Positions 26,901 through 41,844 of a DNA stretch of 64,000 bases are shown in pieces. Origin of the DNA: Reticulitermes speratus (taxonomy: Eukaryota; Arthropoda; Insecta; Blattodea; Rhinotermitidae); the NCBI GenBank assembly GCA_021186555.1, contig JAJKFL010000237.1:5290558-5354557 (forward strand), given 5' to 3'. Positions within the stretch are counted from its first letter, which is position 1; every line of letters starts with the position of its first letter. The position numbers were made by a program, and so were the translations under genes. Under the pieces are notes generated by a model. That model ran no database searches, was not told where the DNA came from, and was given only the letters and a program-made list of their open reading frames with translations.

Positions 26901-29900
26901 CAACTGTCTACGATACAAAGAAACAGAAGGACTAATCACAATAGTTCGTGGCATCAGACAATGAAAACACATAAACTTGCGCAAATGGACAAGGTGCTGC
27001 ATTAAGTGATTTACAGCAGTGTGTTCTGAAGGAAAACCCGGGACTGGGCCTATGACAATTGAAAAAGCTAAGTCTTTTGATAATGAAATGAAAATAACTG
27101 ACAAATGCACATTCTCTGAGAGCTGGCTGCAAAATTTAGATACTGTCTGATAATCTGACACCTGTCCAGTCTTGTGGGCACTGGATTAAAGGAATTCTAG
27201 TGTATCTTGTAAAATTACAGGTAGTCTGTTCTCTTACACATAACACAAGTATTCTGAAATACAGGGAGTCTTTTTATATAGCCTACATACAGCATATTTT
27301 GCTTTGTAAGGCACAGTTTTCTGTTTGTACAACTGTATGATACAGCTTGTATTCAACATGGTCTGAAACAAGGACATGCTCTACTGCCAGTGAATTTCAA
27401 CTCTGCTACAGAGCATGTAATTGGGAAGATCCAAGAAAAAAAGGAGGGACTGAAAATGAATGGGACACATAAGATTCTTGTCAACATTCAATTACATTAC
27501 TTTACTGGGTAAAATCATAAATACTATAAAGAGAAACACAGAAACTTTATTAGTCACTGGTAAAAAGTCTGGTCGGGGATAAACTACAGACAGAACTCGG
27601 TACTATATACGATTGTGTTTTGCCACGAGAATGTACCACAAAACCAAAATATATACATAGCTAATAATTCTTTGAAAACGTGGCAAATTTCAAATATTTG
27701 GGGATGACACTAAGAAATCAAAATTGCATTCATGAAGAACGTAGATGCAAATTAAATCTGGGGGTGTCTAGTATCAATTCTTTTCTTTTTCATGCTGGCC
27801 AACATTTGTTTCAGAATCTTCTGTCTTCCCATCTGCTATCTAAAACTGTAAACATCAAACTATACAGAACTATAATTTTTACTATTGTTTTGTATGATGT
27901 AAAACTTGGACTCTCACAAGGAGTGACAAAATAGACTTAGGGTGCTGAGGATAATATTTGGACTGAAATTGAAGTAACGGGGGGGGGGGATACAAAATGA
28001 GGAGACTTATGACCTGTCCTCTGCAACAAACATTATTAGGGTGATCGAATCTAGGAGGATGAGGTGGAAGGGGCATCTAACACACACAGTAGAGAAGAGA
28101 AATCCATACAGGTGTCTGGTGGGAAGACCTGAAGGAAAGAGACCACTGGAAGACCTAGGCATAGAAGGGTGGACAATATTAAATTTTCTATAAACAAACA
28201 GGATAGGAGGATTCGGTATGGATTCCTTTGGCTCATGATAAGGACTAGTGGCAGGCTCTTGTAAACATGGTCATGAACCTGCAGGTTCCATACAATGTGG
28301 GAATTTCTTTGACTACTTGATGAACTATTATCTTCTCAAGGACTCTGCTGTGTGCAGTGTGTCAGTCAGTCAGTGGTTTTGGCATTAATACTCTCTCTTG
28401 AATGAAACCTAACCAGCTTTCTGGCTTAACTGTCTTTACGTAAAACAAACCGACATTTAACCTTTATCCTACCAGGGTAGGTATTAAATTTAAGTGCATG
28501 GTTTATGAAAAATGTATTAGCTGAACTGAAAATGATAAAATTATGAAATAAATGGCATTTTGTGGAAAATAAACAGACAGTATGTAGCATGTCTTAAAAA
28601 TGCAGTAAACTTCCTAGTTGCCCAGTAAATGTAGGTCTTTAAAAGGTTAAGGATTATTATTGTATGGTGTATCTGTATCTGATAAATCGTTGTTAAACTT
28701 AGTAAATACCAGTACTGATTTTTCCCTTGATTAATCATATTTTAAACTAATCACACTAATACTTGAACATACTTATGCTGGCTAAATGCAAGTGTGCCTT
28801 ACAGGAAAAAATGTACTGTTTGTCAAGTTGTACTATGTGCACACACCATTGCAGAAATGCAGTGCTTGGCAAGTTGTATAGTGTGTAGACACTGTTACAA
28901 AGAGCTGCACATGGCCAGTATAAGTTGTTTTATTGTTACTAACCCTGAGAGTAGTGTGGAATAACATAATCAAATTCTTTATTTTGAGCATGAGCGTAGC
29001 ATCTGTACAATAGGCCTGTAAGAAAGAAAACAAACAGGATTACAAATCTTGTTTCACTTTTATTGCCTGGCTTAATTTTTCTGTAATGCAGAACCTACAA
29101 TACTCACATAGACTGAAGATTCAAATCTTCTGGGATGCCAGAAGACTTGAATCGTCAGTGAGAACCTCAAATATCACCGACACATTGTGGCTGGATCATC
29201 ATATTACCACTTTACACAGACACAAGACAGTGTTCTGTTATTCAATAACGAATTTTTAATATTCAGTCCAACACAACTATATTTACTCAAAAGAGCAGCT
29301 ACATGTTTCAGTCACAACTGACTACCATTGGGCTACCATACAATATTTAAAAGAAGGTAAAATTTAATTTAAGACATACAAATTCATCATTCTGATTTTA
29401 CTCTGTGGGATCCCATAAGTTCACAATTATTGCAGTGATAAAACTGTAAAACTGTAAAACTGTTTGGTCAGTTGGTAGATGAATGGCGATTTTTAGAGCT
29501 TCCATGCATTTTTGGCCAGATGTATATTTTAACATTAAGTTCCTTAAAACCAACAGGTAAAATTACTGGATGTTACTAAATACTAAAGTTTTTTAAGTTC
29601 CTGTAATCATTTACATGAAGAAATTAGAGTCCTAGGCATCAGCTACTATTCTATGTTTAAATATTTGTTATTGAATGTTCCATAGCACAACGGGATGAAT
29701 TCTTTCAAAATCAGTATTACTCTATACCTGAGGTATCTGTTACTGCAAGAACAATACTGTTTGCGATTATTAATTTACACAGCTCAGATAATGAGTACTG
29801 GATTTGCCAAATATACAGTGTATACAATAGACCTTATGTGGTGCGGGCAACTTCGGTAACATAAGATTCAGTACACAGAATGAATAAGTATATGTACACT

Positions 29901-32900
29901 TATCTGTATAATTTTGCCTGTGTATTTTTTATATACCCTGTGCAATGAAAGTATACTGACAATATTAGGAAAAATTCATCAAAAATGCCATTCAGACCTA
30001 GGCTAGGGTGTTGCCATTTTAGCACATTAAAAGAGGAATTAGTAATATAAGGCATGACTCCACAAACAGTTTGTAAGTTTTCAAAATACCTTTGGCATTC
30101 TATCCTGGCTTTGCCAGGGGAATGGTCAAAGATGCTCTGTCATTTCAACTGTCTCCGCAGGCAACATAACACTGTGTCGGGGGCAGCAAGTTGCCTGTGA
30201 GCTATGGGTTGAGTAGGCCCAGTATACAAGGTATACATTGTATATTAACCACATGGGTGGGAGAATAGATGACTGCATTTTTAGAATGTGGTTCAACAAC
30301 TCTGTGCCACTGACATGTGTGGATCTGAGATTCGTGAGACTTTCAGTAAAGACTGTACTCTTGTTAAACGACATACTAGCACATACAGGTCATCTCTGAT
30401 CGGTCCGTTATCACTTGGCAGTAAAGTACAAACCTCAAAAACCTACTCTAGCATATTTTTTAGAACACTAGAAAAAGAATAGCTTGCAGGCCTGTAGCCA
30501 GACTATATACACAGTGGGTGCAGTGGCTTCCAATGTAGGTGCATATATGTACATACATTTATGTATATTCGTATGTATATAATGCTCTATTATATATATA
30601 TATATATATAATATATATCTATATGAGCTAGCATAAGTGTAAAAAGCACCTTTGCCAACCCTACACAATCACAACACTTTAATTACATAATGTACTCTAC
30701 AACAATGCACGAAACATCTTGCATATACATACATTTTTGAAAGTGAGTTGTTTCCAAACATGGCAGTCTAACAGAGGCAACACGTGGATATAATAAGGCG
30801 TCGCACGTTTCTTAGCGGGCTGATCAATGTTTGTCTTTGATGTTTTCCAAATTCGTAATGGCTGCATCCAGAGCTATAGTACATGCATTGCACCTTCTTC
30901 CACCCTCCTGGCTACGGGCCTGATGGCTTGTGAATTCAAAGTGTAAATATTAATGTTACTTACCGAATGTGTTCGTAAGGCATTAACTATTTTAGACAAA
31001 GCCATGCTCCAGACTTCATCCAAGTATGTGCGGTTCACCAAACCATTCCCTGTATTCAGTACATGATCCTCTACTACAAAGAAACCCACAATACCATGTA
31101 TATAGGCTCGGTATCCAGCAACAGTTTCATGCTGAAAAAAAAAATTCATTTCTGAACATGAGTCTAGAATAATATCCAGATATTAAAAGTACAATGAACA
31201 ATAAACCAACTCTCTGCTAGCAGAACACAAAGGTTCAACAATACTACGACCAAATACTGCCACTGGACACAGCTCTGAGCTAGTTTCATCCACCTCCCTT
31301 CTCACAGCATGTTTCGCTCAGATACATCTTGTCTCCTACCCCCTTCTTGGTGTTCCAAGTGTCCCTTTCCTAAGGTATTTCCAAATCAAATTCTGTATGT
31401 TGTCTATTTCATCCACATGTCCAGCCCATCACAGCCTAGGCTAGCAAGCCTATGTAAACTACACAGCCACAAACAGTAAATTACCCATGTACTTCATCCT
31501 TATTACATCTGTATATTTTCCTGAGCACTGTGTCATCAAGCGTGTGGAATTTATGTTCCTTCCTCAAAATACGAGCCCACATTGTGCACCCATAAAAAAC
31601 AAGTGACAAAGTTTTGTTTTACGAAGAAATTCACGTTTAATGCTCCTTGATTTAAGGTCTTCCTCCATTCAAATTTTGGTATGAATCTCAGTGTTAAATT
31701 TCCTCAGTTTAGTATTTAAATCCACTGAGAATCAAAGAAATGTTACATGGGGTTAGTGTATATTACCCCAAAACATGCAGCAAATTCCTTCTTGGGATAC
31801 CGACATTCACACAGCCAGCGAAAAAACTCGTCTTTTATGGAAACTGATGTTTGGTGTATGTTCTACATGTTGCACCCACTGATCCCCCTTGACATTATCA
31901 CTGTAATGATATCTGATGCACAGTGCAGACTATGAGGATCCATATCATATGCGTTTCAGCACCACTTTTACAGACAGCCTTAATCTATAGTCCTCTTCAA
32001 ATAAAAGAACAAATTTCACACTCATGTAAAAGAACAAGAAATATTTTAGTTTCGTACAATTTATCCTTCAGTATTTAGACAGGAGACATGAAGACAAAAT
32101 GATTCCTAACTGCATTCTGAACTTTTAATCTGCTCGTAATGTCTCTGTCAATGCAATTCTGATCTGTACTGTCATGAAGTGGATATTACCACAGCACGAC
32201 ACATAGCGACAGATGGAAGTGAACAAGTGGACGTGATCCTCTGGCATATGTGTTAAGCACGGTAATCTAAACTCCTAAAAAAAAAGCATAATACAAACTG
32301 TTATAGAGGGTTATAATGGCTAAGAGAGAAATATTAAAGTGTACATTAGACTTCATAGAAAAAGCAACAAAGAAGTGCTGAAGGAAATCAATGAAAAGAG
32401 AACATTATTAAGAGTGGTAGGAATGAGGAAAGTCAAACTTATTGGACATTTGTTGAGACATAATGGTTTTGTTACCAACATCATGGAAGGTAGAGTGTTG
32501 GGGAAGGAAAGTAGAGGACGACCAAGGCTCTCTTACATCAAGAATTTGATGAAGGAACTCTTTTGCAACTCCTACGCCGAAATGAAGAGACTGGCACAAG
32601 ACAGACATCTATGGTTGCAGCGACAAGGCTTAGCCTTTAGAGAATGATGATGATGATGATGATGATTAGACTTCATGGCAATACACAAGGTCAGAAGAAA
32701 CAATGGTGGCACTGAAGCAGCAGACAATTGTACACTTTTCTACGGGAATGGGCATGATAATTCAACCACGCAGGAACACAATTTTTTTGTACACAAGAGA
32801 ATCATATCAGCAGTTAAGCGAGTTGGGTTTGTTAGTGATCGGATGTCACATATATAGATAATATTACAATGGTGATGGTGTGATATCGTTGTTCTGAATG

Positions 32901-35900
32901 TACATGCTCTGAAAGTGATGATACCAGGGACAATTTCTATCGGAGCTATTGCAGGTATTTTACCATTACCTGAGTATGACAACAGTACGAGGGAAAGATA
33001 TTTTTAAACTGAAAATTGCGTGCTTGCATGAAACTAGCAATGATAATGAGTTTACAGCAGTACATATTCTGCCACACTGAAATATCTAATTGTCAAGAGC
33101 ACATGGTCCCACATCACACCATCCAACACACGGACTTCCCCTCATACAAACAAACACAATCAATGTCATCATGTCTTGGCAGACAGGAGATGGTAGCCAA
33201 CTACAAAGTGTAATTAGGATGATCAAATCAGAATGAGATGGCAGGGTATGCACCAAATACAGGACAGAACACAAATGCATACAAAGGTTTGGTCAGTAAG
33301 CCTGAATAATATAAACCAGCTGGAAGATTTAGGCTTAGGTGGGAGAATAATATTAAAACAGATCTTATTGCAGAAATTGAAAGAGGAAGCACTAGATCGC
33401 ACCCTGTGGAGAACTCGCTTTGGAAGAGGCTACGGACCTGTCGTAAGACAGACTACAGAATGAATGAATGAATGAATGAATGAATGAATTGCTATGGACT
33501 TGATTAATTTGGATCAGACTAGGGACAGTTAGAGGCTCTGGTGATCGTGTGAATGAGCCTTCAGGTACTGTAAAATGTAGGTAATTTCTTGACCAGCTGA
33601 GCAATAAGGGCATCTAAGAGGACTCCACGGAGTTAGTTGCAGTTTAACTATTTATTTTGAGGAAAGTATCAAAGTTTTCAAAATGTGACACACTGTAATC
33701 AAAAATGTCTGATTTGGGGTTAAGAAACCCAGAAAGCTAAACAGTTCATTTTGATAGCACAGGGAAATAAAACTTACACATAGGGTGTCAGAAATATTGA
33801 CTACAAGCAAAACACAGAATATTGTACTAATGGAACTATATGCATTTCCTGTTATCTTAATGTATAACTATGTCACTGAATCTGGTATATGAACAATACA
33901 CAGTTTCTAGTTCATATCCTGATGCTAGTACCATGTTTGTGGGTGGCTGAAGAACAAGGCGGGCCTGTTTTTTTCTCTGCTTCCTATAGTATGTCTCAAA
34001 CGTTTCCCTTGAACCCAGCACCCTGTAGATATGCAAGCAACGGTATACAGGAGAGAAGTCAATTAGATCCTGGGCACTCAAATCCTCCTCAGCATCGTAT
34101 GTACTTTCTGCAGGCTGCTCATAATCCAGTTCTCCTGTGAAGGGATTTGGAGGTGGTGGAGCTTGCCTCTTCTTTCTGCCAACAACACCTGGATCACTGC
34201 CCAACTGTTCAGCTGTCTACACACAACACATACACACAGATAATGAGGATAAGCACACACAACTTTAAACAATTTAAACATGCATTCTTTGCCTGCACAG
34301 GACACTTCATAATATTCCTAAAAAAGAATTATACAAAACCAAATATGGGTAACATAAAAGTCTCCGTATGTTCCTTTCATTAAATGCTGAGTATATTAAT
34401 TCGGTGCTAAAAGGATTGTGTTTATAAAATATTTTTCACTCCATTTCTGCCTTTCACCAAATATACATACAGTTTTAGCTTTAAAGTGAAACTCATAATA
34501 AGGAGAACTTCAAGCAAATGAACACAAACTGTTACAATGAAACATATTTGTAAACAATTCAATTAAATTTTAAAAGAGCTATGTAGGAAAACGCCCTCAG
34601 AAATTCATTTTACATATATAGGTAACAAGTAAATTTACTGCATTTTAAGACAAGCTGCACAATCTCTGTTTTATTTTCCACAAAATACCACTTATTTCAT
34701 AATTTTTTCTTTGTCTGTTCAAATAATACATTTCTCATAAACCATGTGCTGAGATTTAAATATGAACCCAGTCATTAAAAGGTTAAATTCAGTCAGCATT
34801 TTCAACCTGTTTAACACTGTACACATTTTGGAAACCTCCAGCTGATTAGAATCATGTTAACATCATTGTAACATCTAACAGAACAATAAACAAATCTGAT
34901 AATATATTACAAAGCACATTTTTACCTGACATGTTTTAACAATGAACTTGTCATATTTACAGGTTACTTATAAAACAAAAAAAAAGCTACTAAAATTCAC
35001 AGAAGAATTTACACGATACATAAGATGTGAATCAAAATAAAATTCATTATTTTTACTGTGAATTCGAATTGTAACGTATACGTCAGCAGCATACTCATAC
35101 AAGCGTAACTGAAACTTATAGCTAAAACACTTTGAGTAAAAATATATTCTAACATGTTACCAAATTTATTTGTTATTGTATCAAGGTAATATATGTTAAC
35201 ATAATTCTGACTGACACAACAGCTATTAAAAAAACTTTAAACTGAAAGTAACCAATATTGGCATCATTGATCAATATTTACTACCTCATACAAACAGAAA
35301 TATTTACATGTAATATATATATAGCGCCCTACTCAGAACACTTTACTAGGATATTCAAGGCCCACTAGTTGTTAAATAACATAGTGATGAAGCAGAAGAA
35401 AACTAATAACAAAAATTATATTTCATAACAAGGGTATAAATAACATTTATAGCCAGTGCCACTTCTGTTATTTAGACTGGAGATACGTTACATAATTCAT
35501 CAAATTAACTCAATGGCATTTCAGAAAAATAGCAACAACTTGCAAACTAGATTAGCAGTTACTTCCACAAAAAACACACAATTGCCACTGCTTTATTTAA
35601 CTACAAAGGTCATGCTACACTACATGCAGAAGACCAAACAACAAGTTCAGGTATACAACTGCTATACGATGGGCAGTCAAAAAGTTCCCGGAATTCCCTG
35701 CAGACGGAGAATGAGAGATAAGATAGCGCACGCATTGTTGTGGTGGGGAGCTCAGCATCTAGGGTGCGCACAACGAGACTCGCGACCCCTCTGGTGTAGG
35801 GAACCGGTGGAGCCACCTCCACCGTCACCCCTACACCCTAAAATACCTCCATGCCCATGCGCCCTTGACCCAAGGTGGCAAGTTTTGCAGAGGTTGCGCG

Positions 35901-38642
35901 ATGCAGTTCGGAGGAAGCGGTGCGACGAGTGGCATGGACAGTGGTTTCTGCATCACGATAACGCACCGAGCCACACATCGTTTGTTGTGCAGCAATTCCT
36001 CGCCGAGAAACCCATTCCTGTCATCACCCAACCACCGTACTCTCCGGATCTCGCTCCAAGTGACTTTTGGCTGTTCTCTACTCTGAAAATGGGCATCAAG
36101 GGGACACGTTTCGCAACCATGGAGGACATCAAATCGAATGCGACGGCTGAACTCCGGAAGATACCAAAAGAAGCCTTCCGCCGGTGCTTCCAACAATGGC
36201 AGGATCAATGGAGCAAGTGTGTGTGTGCGCAAGGGTCCTACTTTGAAGGTGATTAGGTAAGCGTTGCCGTGTGTCCTACCATTACAGTGCAATACCACCA
36301 TTCCGGGAACTTTTTGACTGCCCCTCGTATATGCCTACATTCTGTGCAGTACTCTACCTACAGAACAAATCTAGGCCAGTGGCAAAACGAGCAACAAGAA
36401 CATCTATAGTGTGAAGTCTGCACATAGCTTGTAAACCAATTACCACTATTTAAGTGCATTTTAAAGCTTGTTATTTCATTACAGTACAACAGCATTTCGC
36501 AGTCTTTTCCACATTCCTGTTATGGAATCAAATCAGTAACAAAGCCACAATAATAATTTATCACACAACTGTAGCATCCTGTTACATCAAATATTCATTT
36601 GTCTTAATACCACCCACACAAGCTACTACAACACACATTTCAGTGACTGTCCTCACGTTGGTACCCACATGTATCACCTACACTAGTAATGTTATATAGT
36701 GCATTGTTTTACTAAATTCACAACAGAGTACCGTATATTCTCGAATCTAATCCGCACTTTTTTTACAGTTTTAGAGGGCTAAAAAATCAGATGCGGATTA
36801 GATTCGCGGTCTAGAGCTGGATTTTGGAAAAATGATTGAGCTGCTGTATAATATAACAATAACGTAATTAATAAACAATGTAAGAACAATACAATACAAT
36901 AATCTATTATTTTATTATTTATTATTTTAATTTATTATTCATCAGACTCGCCGTCATCACTCATAATTCGAGGAATGTTCAAAGATCTGGCCTTCTTTAT
37001 CGCCTCCTCGCGAGTAGATCATAACTCACAAACAGTCCAGTCTTGCGTCTCTCTTGAAAAAACGTGAAGACTGCATCATCAATTTCAGGAAATCGTCCTT
37101 TCTTGGGTCCAGTGAATTTCCTTCGTGACGCCTCACACCCGCTGATCGCTGCCTTGTGTTTCCGCCATAGTCGAACGTTGCTTTCATTAACTCCAAAAAT
37201 TGCAGCGGTTTTGCGGTTTCCATTCTCCTCTGCGCACCGAATAACTTCACGTTTGAACTTTGCCGTATATGAGAGTCGTTTAGATTTCAGGTGTCCCTCT
37301 TCCATAACTACGGTACACGACAAATTGGAACAAGCACCTCCCACATTTCAACAACTAAAGATCAGCTGGCTTCAGACGAGATTGCGCACGTCTGTTGAGA
37401 AAGGCCCCGCCTCTATCGGTATGACTCATCGGCCACAGGTGTAGTGTCGGATTTTAACGCATTGGTAACATCCAATATTATTCAATCAGTCACCCCGTGG
37501 GCAAGGGGTGGTTGAAGGAAAGGTGCGGATTAGAATCGCGAACTAACTTTCTTTCGTTTAAGAAGTCGCCAAAAACTGGGTGCGGATTAGATTCGAGAAT
37601 ATACGGTATACTTACAGTTTTAGACTACTGTTAGGACACTTTTACTCTGAGAAATAATTAAAGTCATATATTCACAGAATTAGAAGTTTCGTAAAAATAA
37701 AACAGTATGTTTAAAAATTTGAGAATATATATTAAAAAGGTATGAAATGAAAGTAAATTGAGGTTCGTTCCTTTGTTCAAACTTGTAGAAATTTATATCA
37801 GGTTCTACAGGGTGTCTTTCATCATTTCCCTAAGCACTGCAGCTTTACTGCAAAGAAAGAACACATCCACCTGGGCATACTGTGACAACTACCTTGCTCA
37901 GGGAAATCATAAAAGAGAGTGCATCCTTTGGTTACTGGTTTAAAATATTTTGTCTCACTTTATGAGCTGTGATTAAAACCTCAATACACTCAGCTCTTAA
38001 ACATTTTAAAGTTTAATCTTCCACTTTCAATTGTAATCTACAATTTCTAATTTTTACAATAACATCTAATTTTACAAAAAATATAATTTTCATCAGTACT
38101 CAGAAATAATAGCAATGTGAATACAACAGCAATGTAAACACTTCGTAATGTACCCACTGTCAATTTAATAAAAGAAAACACATTAAAGCGGCAGCATTGT
38201 GCGATGTTACATGTATTGACATCCTCATGACATTTTTGACTAAGAGATATTATGGTAAAATACTCTTTGAAAAAACACATAAAAAACTGTGTGGATGATG
38301 TTAAGATAATCAAACACTTGATAACAATACTTAATATGCATCTGTAAACAGACAAAAAAGGTAACATAATTAGACCACTTACATGCCTCATTGCCACTTC
38401 TCCAATTTTTGGTGAGAATTTTCGGATGTTTTCTAAAAAATCCTTTAAGTCTGACATTGAAGCTTCCTTTATGTTTTCTCTCAACCTAAAAAATAAAACT
38501 CTTTATACTGAAGATGTACAATAATATTAATTTACCAACCCCACGTAGCAGAGCTGTCCTTGAGGGGCTAGTGCTGGTATTCCGACACCCAGTCAAGAAA
38601 CAAAAAAATCCAGCCCACACCATCTCATCCCATTTTATTTTG

Positions 38643-38683
<41 letters not shown>

Positions 38684-39775
38684 ATAATAATAATAATAAT
38701 AACAATAACAAGAACTGCGAAAACTGGATAGGAAAACAAGAAAACTGCTAACCATCCATTGACAGCATCACCCAAAGGCAGATGTAGATCGCCTGTATGT
38801 TCCCAGAAAACAAGGAGGAAGGGGGTTGATGCAGTTTGAAGAAGCCTACGTAATAGAAATTACAAAACTGATGGAATATGTAGACAGCACTGAAGATCCA
38901 CTAATACAAATTGTTACAATGCACCAAAACAACACCAACTCAGCAATGGTACAGACAGCTAGAAGCCTCAAGAGAGAATTACAGAAAGGAACAAGACAAA
39001 TAACGGACAGCATAGCAGAGAACACAAAAGAAAGATGGCAGGGGAAAAGGATGCATGGACAATTTCCACATAACTTAGACGAAAAACTGGTGGATATGAA
39101 GAGTCATATCGATGGTTATAATTTGGAAACATCAAGGAAGAAACAGAAAGTACAATAGTGGCAGCACAAGACTAAGCAATTAGTACAAATTACTTTAAAA
39201 ATAAAATTTTGAAGGAAGAAGTTGACAGTAAATGCTGGTTATATAAACAACATGAAGAAACTATTGGCCACCTAACCTCAGGATGCCCCATTTTGACAAA
39301 GAATTAATACTTAATGACACAAGATCAAGTTGGTGCACATTTACATTATTCTATATGCAAAGTGCTGGGCATCGATACAACAGATAAATGGTACACACAC
39401 ACACACCCAAACCAGTACGTGAACATGAAGATGTGACAGTGTTATGGAATCAAGGGGTACATACAGACAGAGAAGGTACAGCAAATAGGCCAGATGGCCG
39501 TGCCGTGGCTCAGGCGGTTAGTCGTCGGCCTACCACCGCAGAGGCCCGGGTTTGATCCCGGTCATCCCACGTGGGATTTGTGGTGGATAAAGTGGCACTG
39601 GGACAGGGTTTTTTCCCCCAAGTACTTTGGTTTTCCCCTGTCAATTTCATTCCACCGGTACTCCATTACTTGGAAAAGTGAAAAAAACTGATCATCTTTC
39701 TCTTCATCTTCATCACAAAGGTTGCACAATAAGCCTTCAGGCTGTGGTGCATCCATAGCTTCTGCTGCGGGAGCC

Positions 39776-39822
<47 letters not shown>

Positions 39823-39831
39823 TATATAATA

Positions 39832-39870
<39 letters not shown>

Positions 39871-41806
39871 CTAAAATCAAAATAGATAAAACATGCATAC
39901 TGATAGATATGGCAATACCAGAAGACAGAAATGTCTTATAAAAGGAAGCAGAAAAGAAACTAAAATACAAGAATTTATGTATAGAGATACAACGAATGTG
40001 GAATACGATATACATGATTACACCAGCAGTAATTGCAGCCACCAGAATAATAACAGAATGTTTAAAGAAAAATTTAGGAGTCATACCAGAAAAACATTCA
40101 ACAGATTCACTACAAAAGACAGCTATACTTGGAACATCACACATAATATGGAAAGTATTGAAGTCTGAAACTTGAAACCTGAGCAGTGGAGATCACCGTT
40201 GGTTCAAGAGGAGTACCACGGAGAAAAAGCCTGTGACAAGACACAACAACAAATAATAATAATAATAATAATAATAATAGAAGAGATGTTATGGCAAACA
40301 GGCCAGATATAATAATTGAAAACAAGAGAAAACATGCATACTGATAGATGTGGCAATACCAGCAGACAGAAATGACATGTAAAAGGAAGCAGAAAAGAAA
40401 TTAAAATACAAGAGTTTGTGCATAGAGATACAACAAATGTGGAACATGAAATGTGTGATCATACAGGTAACAACTGGGGCCACCAGAATAACAAAAGGGT
40501 TAAAAATCTGGAAGGCATACCAGGAAAACATTCAATAGATTCACTACAAAAGACAACTATACTTGGAACATCATGCATAATGTGGAAGTACTGCTGTCTG
40601 AAACTTGAAGCCTTGAATGGTGGGGATCACCGTTGGTTCAGGAGGAGAATACCAGGGAGAAAAGGCCTGTGACAAGAGACACAATGATGATGATGATGAT
40701 GGTGATGACGACTACAACAACGATGACAAAGATGATTCAACAGGTGTTTACTAATGTGCAGGCTCAACAGTACAAGTGTCAATTATTAAGCCACCACAAG
40801 AACACAAATGTAACACTAAAGCAACTCTAAACAAACTCTAAAGAGATGGATATTAAACACCATAACCCTAAATTTACTGCTGTTCACCCTATACAAATGG
40901 AAAATAGTGAAAAATTTAAGTAATTTGTGACTGAAACCCAGGTCATTTAGCCACATCCTAACCATGCAACATACATTATCAAAAAGTTCGGTTTGTTTGG
41001 TCCAAAGACCTCTGTTATTTTGACAAAACTTTCAGGTCGAGTACTAGACATGGAAACAACACAAGTTTTCATCATAATAATTAACCATTACATACGTGGT
41101 ACAGTGCCTCCCCCATGGGCCTCATCTGTAAATGCAACAGGGCCAGAGGTAGGAAAGGCACGCTACTGTCCACACCAGGCAAGGGGTCTAAAATCTGACT
41201 TGAGAATCCAAAATAAAAATAAAATAAATATATCAACAAACATCAGACAATAATAACAACACATCATACTTTGGTATGTTCTCCTTCATCTGATGTGAAA
41301 ATCGATAATTTGCAACCCGAGGCAAATACATATGTTCCAGTTGTTCTAGCGTCTTCAGGGCTGGATAGTACCTATAACGAATGAAAAATATTGCATCATA
41401 TAAGAATACACAAATTTGTTCATTATTCCTCAGGAACAACTTTTACATTAATAACATGACAGCACACCAGGTACAATTGCTAGTCTTCAAAACTGGAAAA
41501 TTCAGTCATACTGAACAACAACATGGCCTTCTGTGTTCAGGACCCTTTGAAGGCCAAGGTCCAATCAGTTTAAGACGTTCCATTCCCTTCAGTCCAATTT
41601 CGTTTGTTTTGATTTTGAAACTGGTAAAAATTGATCCACACTGGACTGGAATTGGTATCCTAAATGCCAGAATTTCCAAACAACTTGACCAGGCTTATAG
41701 TGTGCACTTAAAATAAAAAAATGAAGAACCAAGAATCAACTGTAAGTTTCTGTGATGTTTCACAACTTTCACATACACAAACACACACACACACACACAC
41801 GCACAC

Positions 41807-41844
<38 letters not shown>

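Noticed and set aside
26874..27161. 95-codon open frame on -
   Set aside because: It is the antisense shadow of the Tigger transposase remnant on +.
38047..38484. 145-codon open frame on - as a separate gene
   Set aside because: Only its first 34 codons are real (EXOC6 exon 5); the rest is read-through into the intron after the GTAAGT donor.
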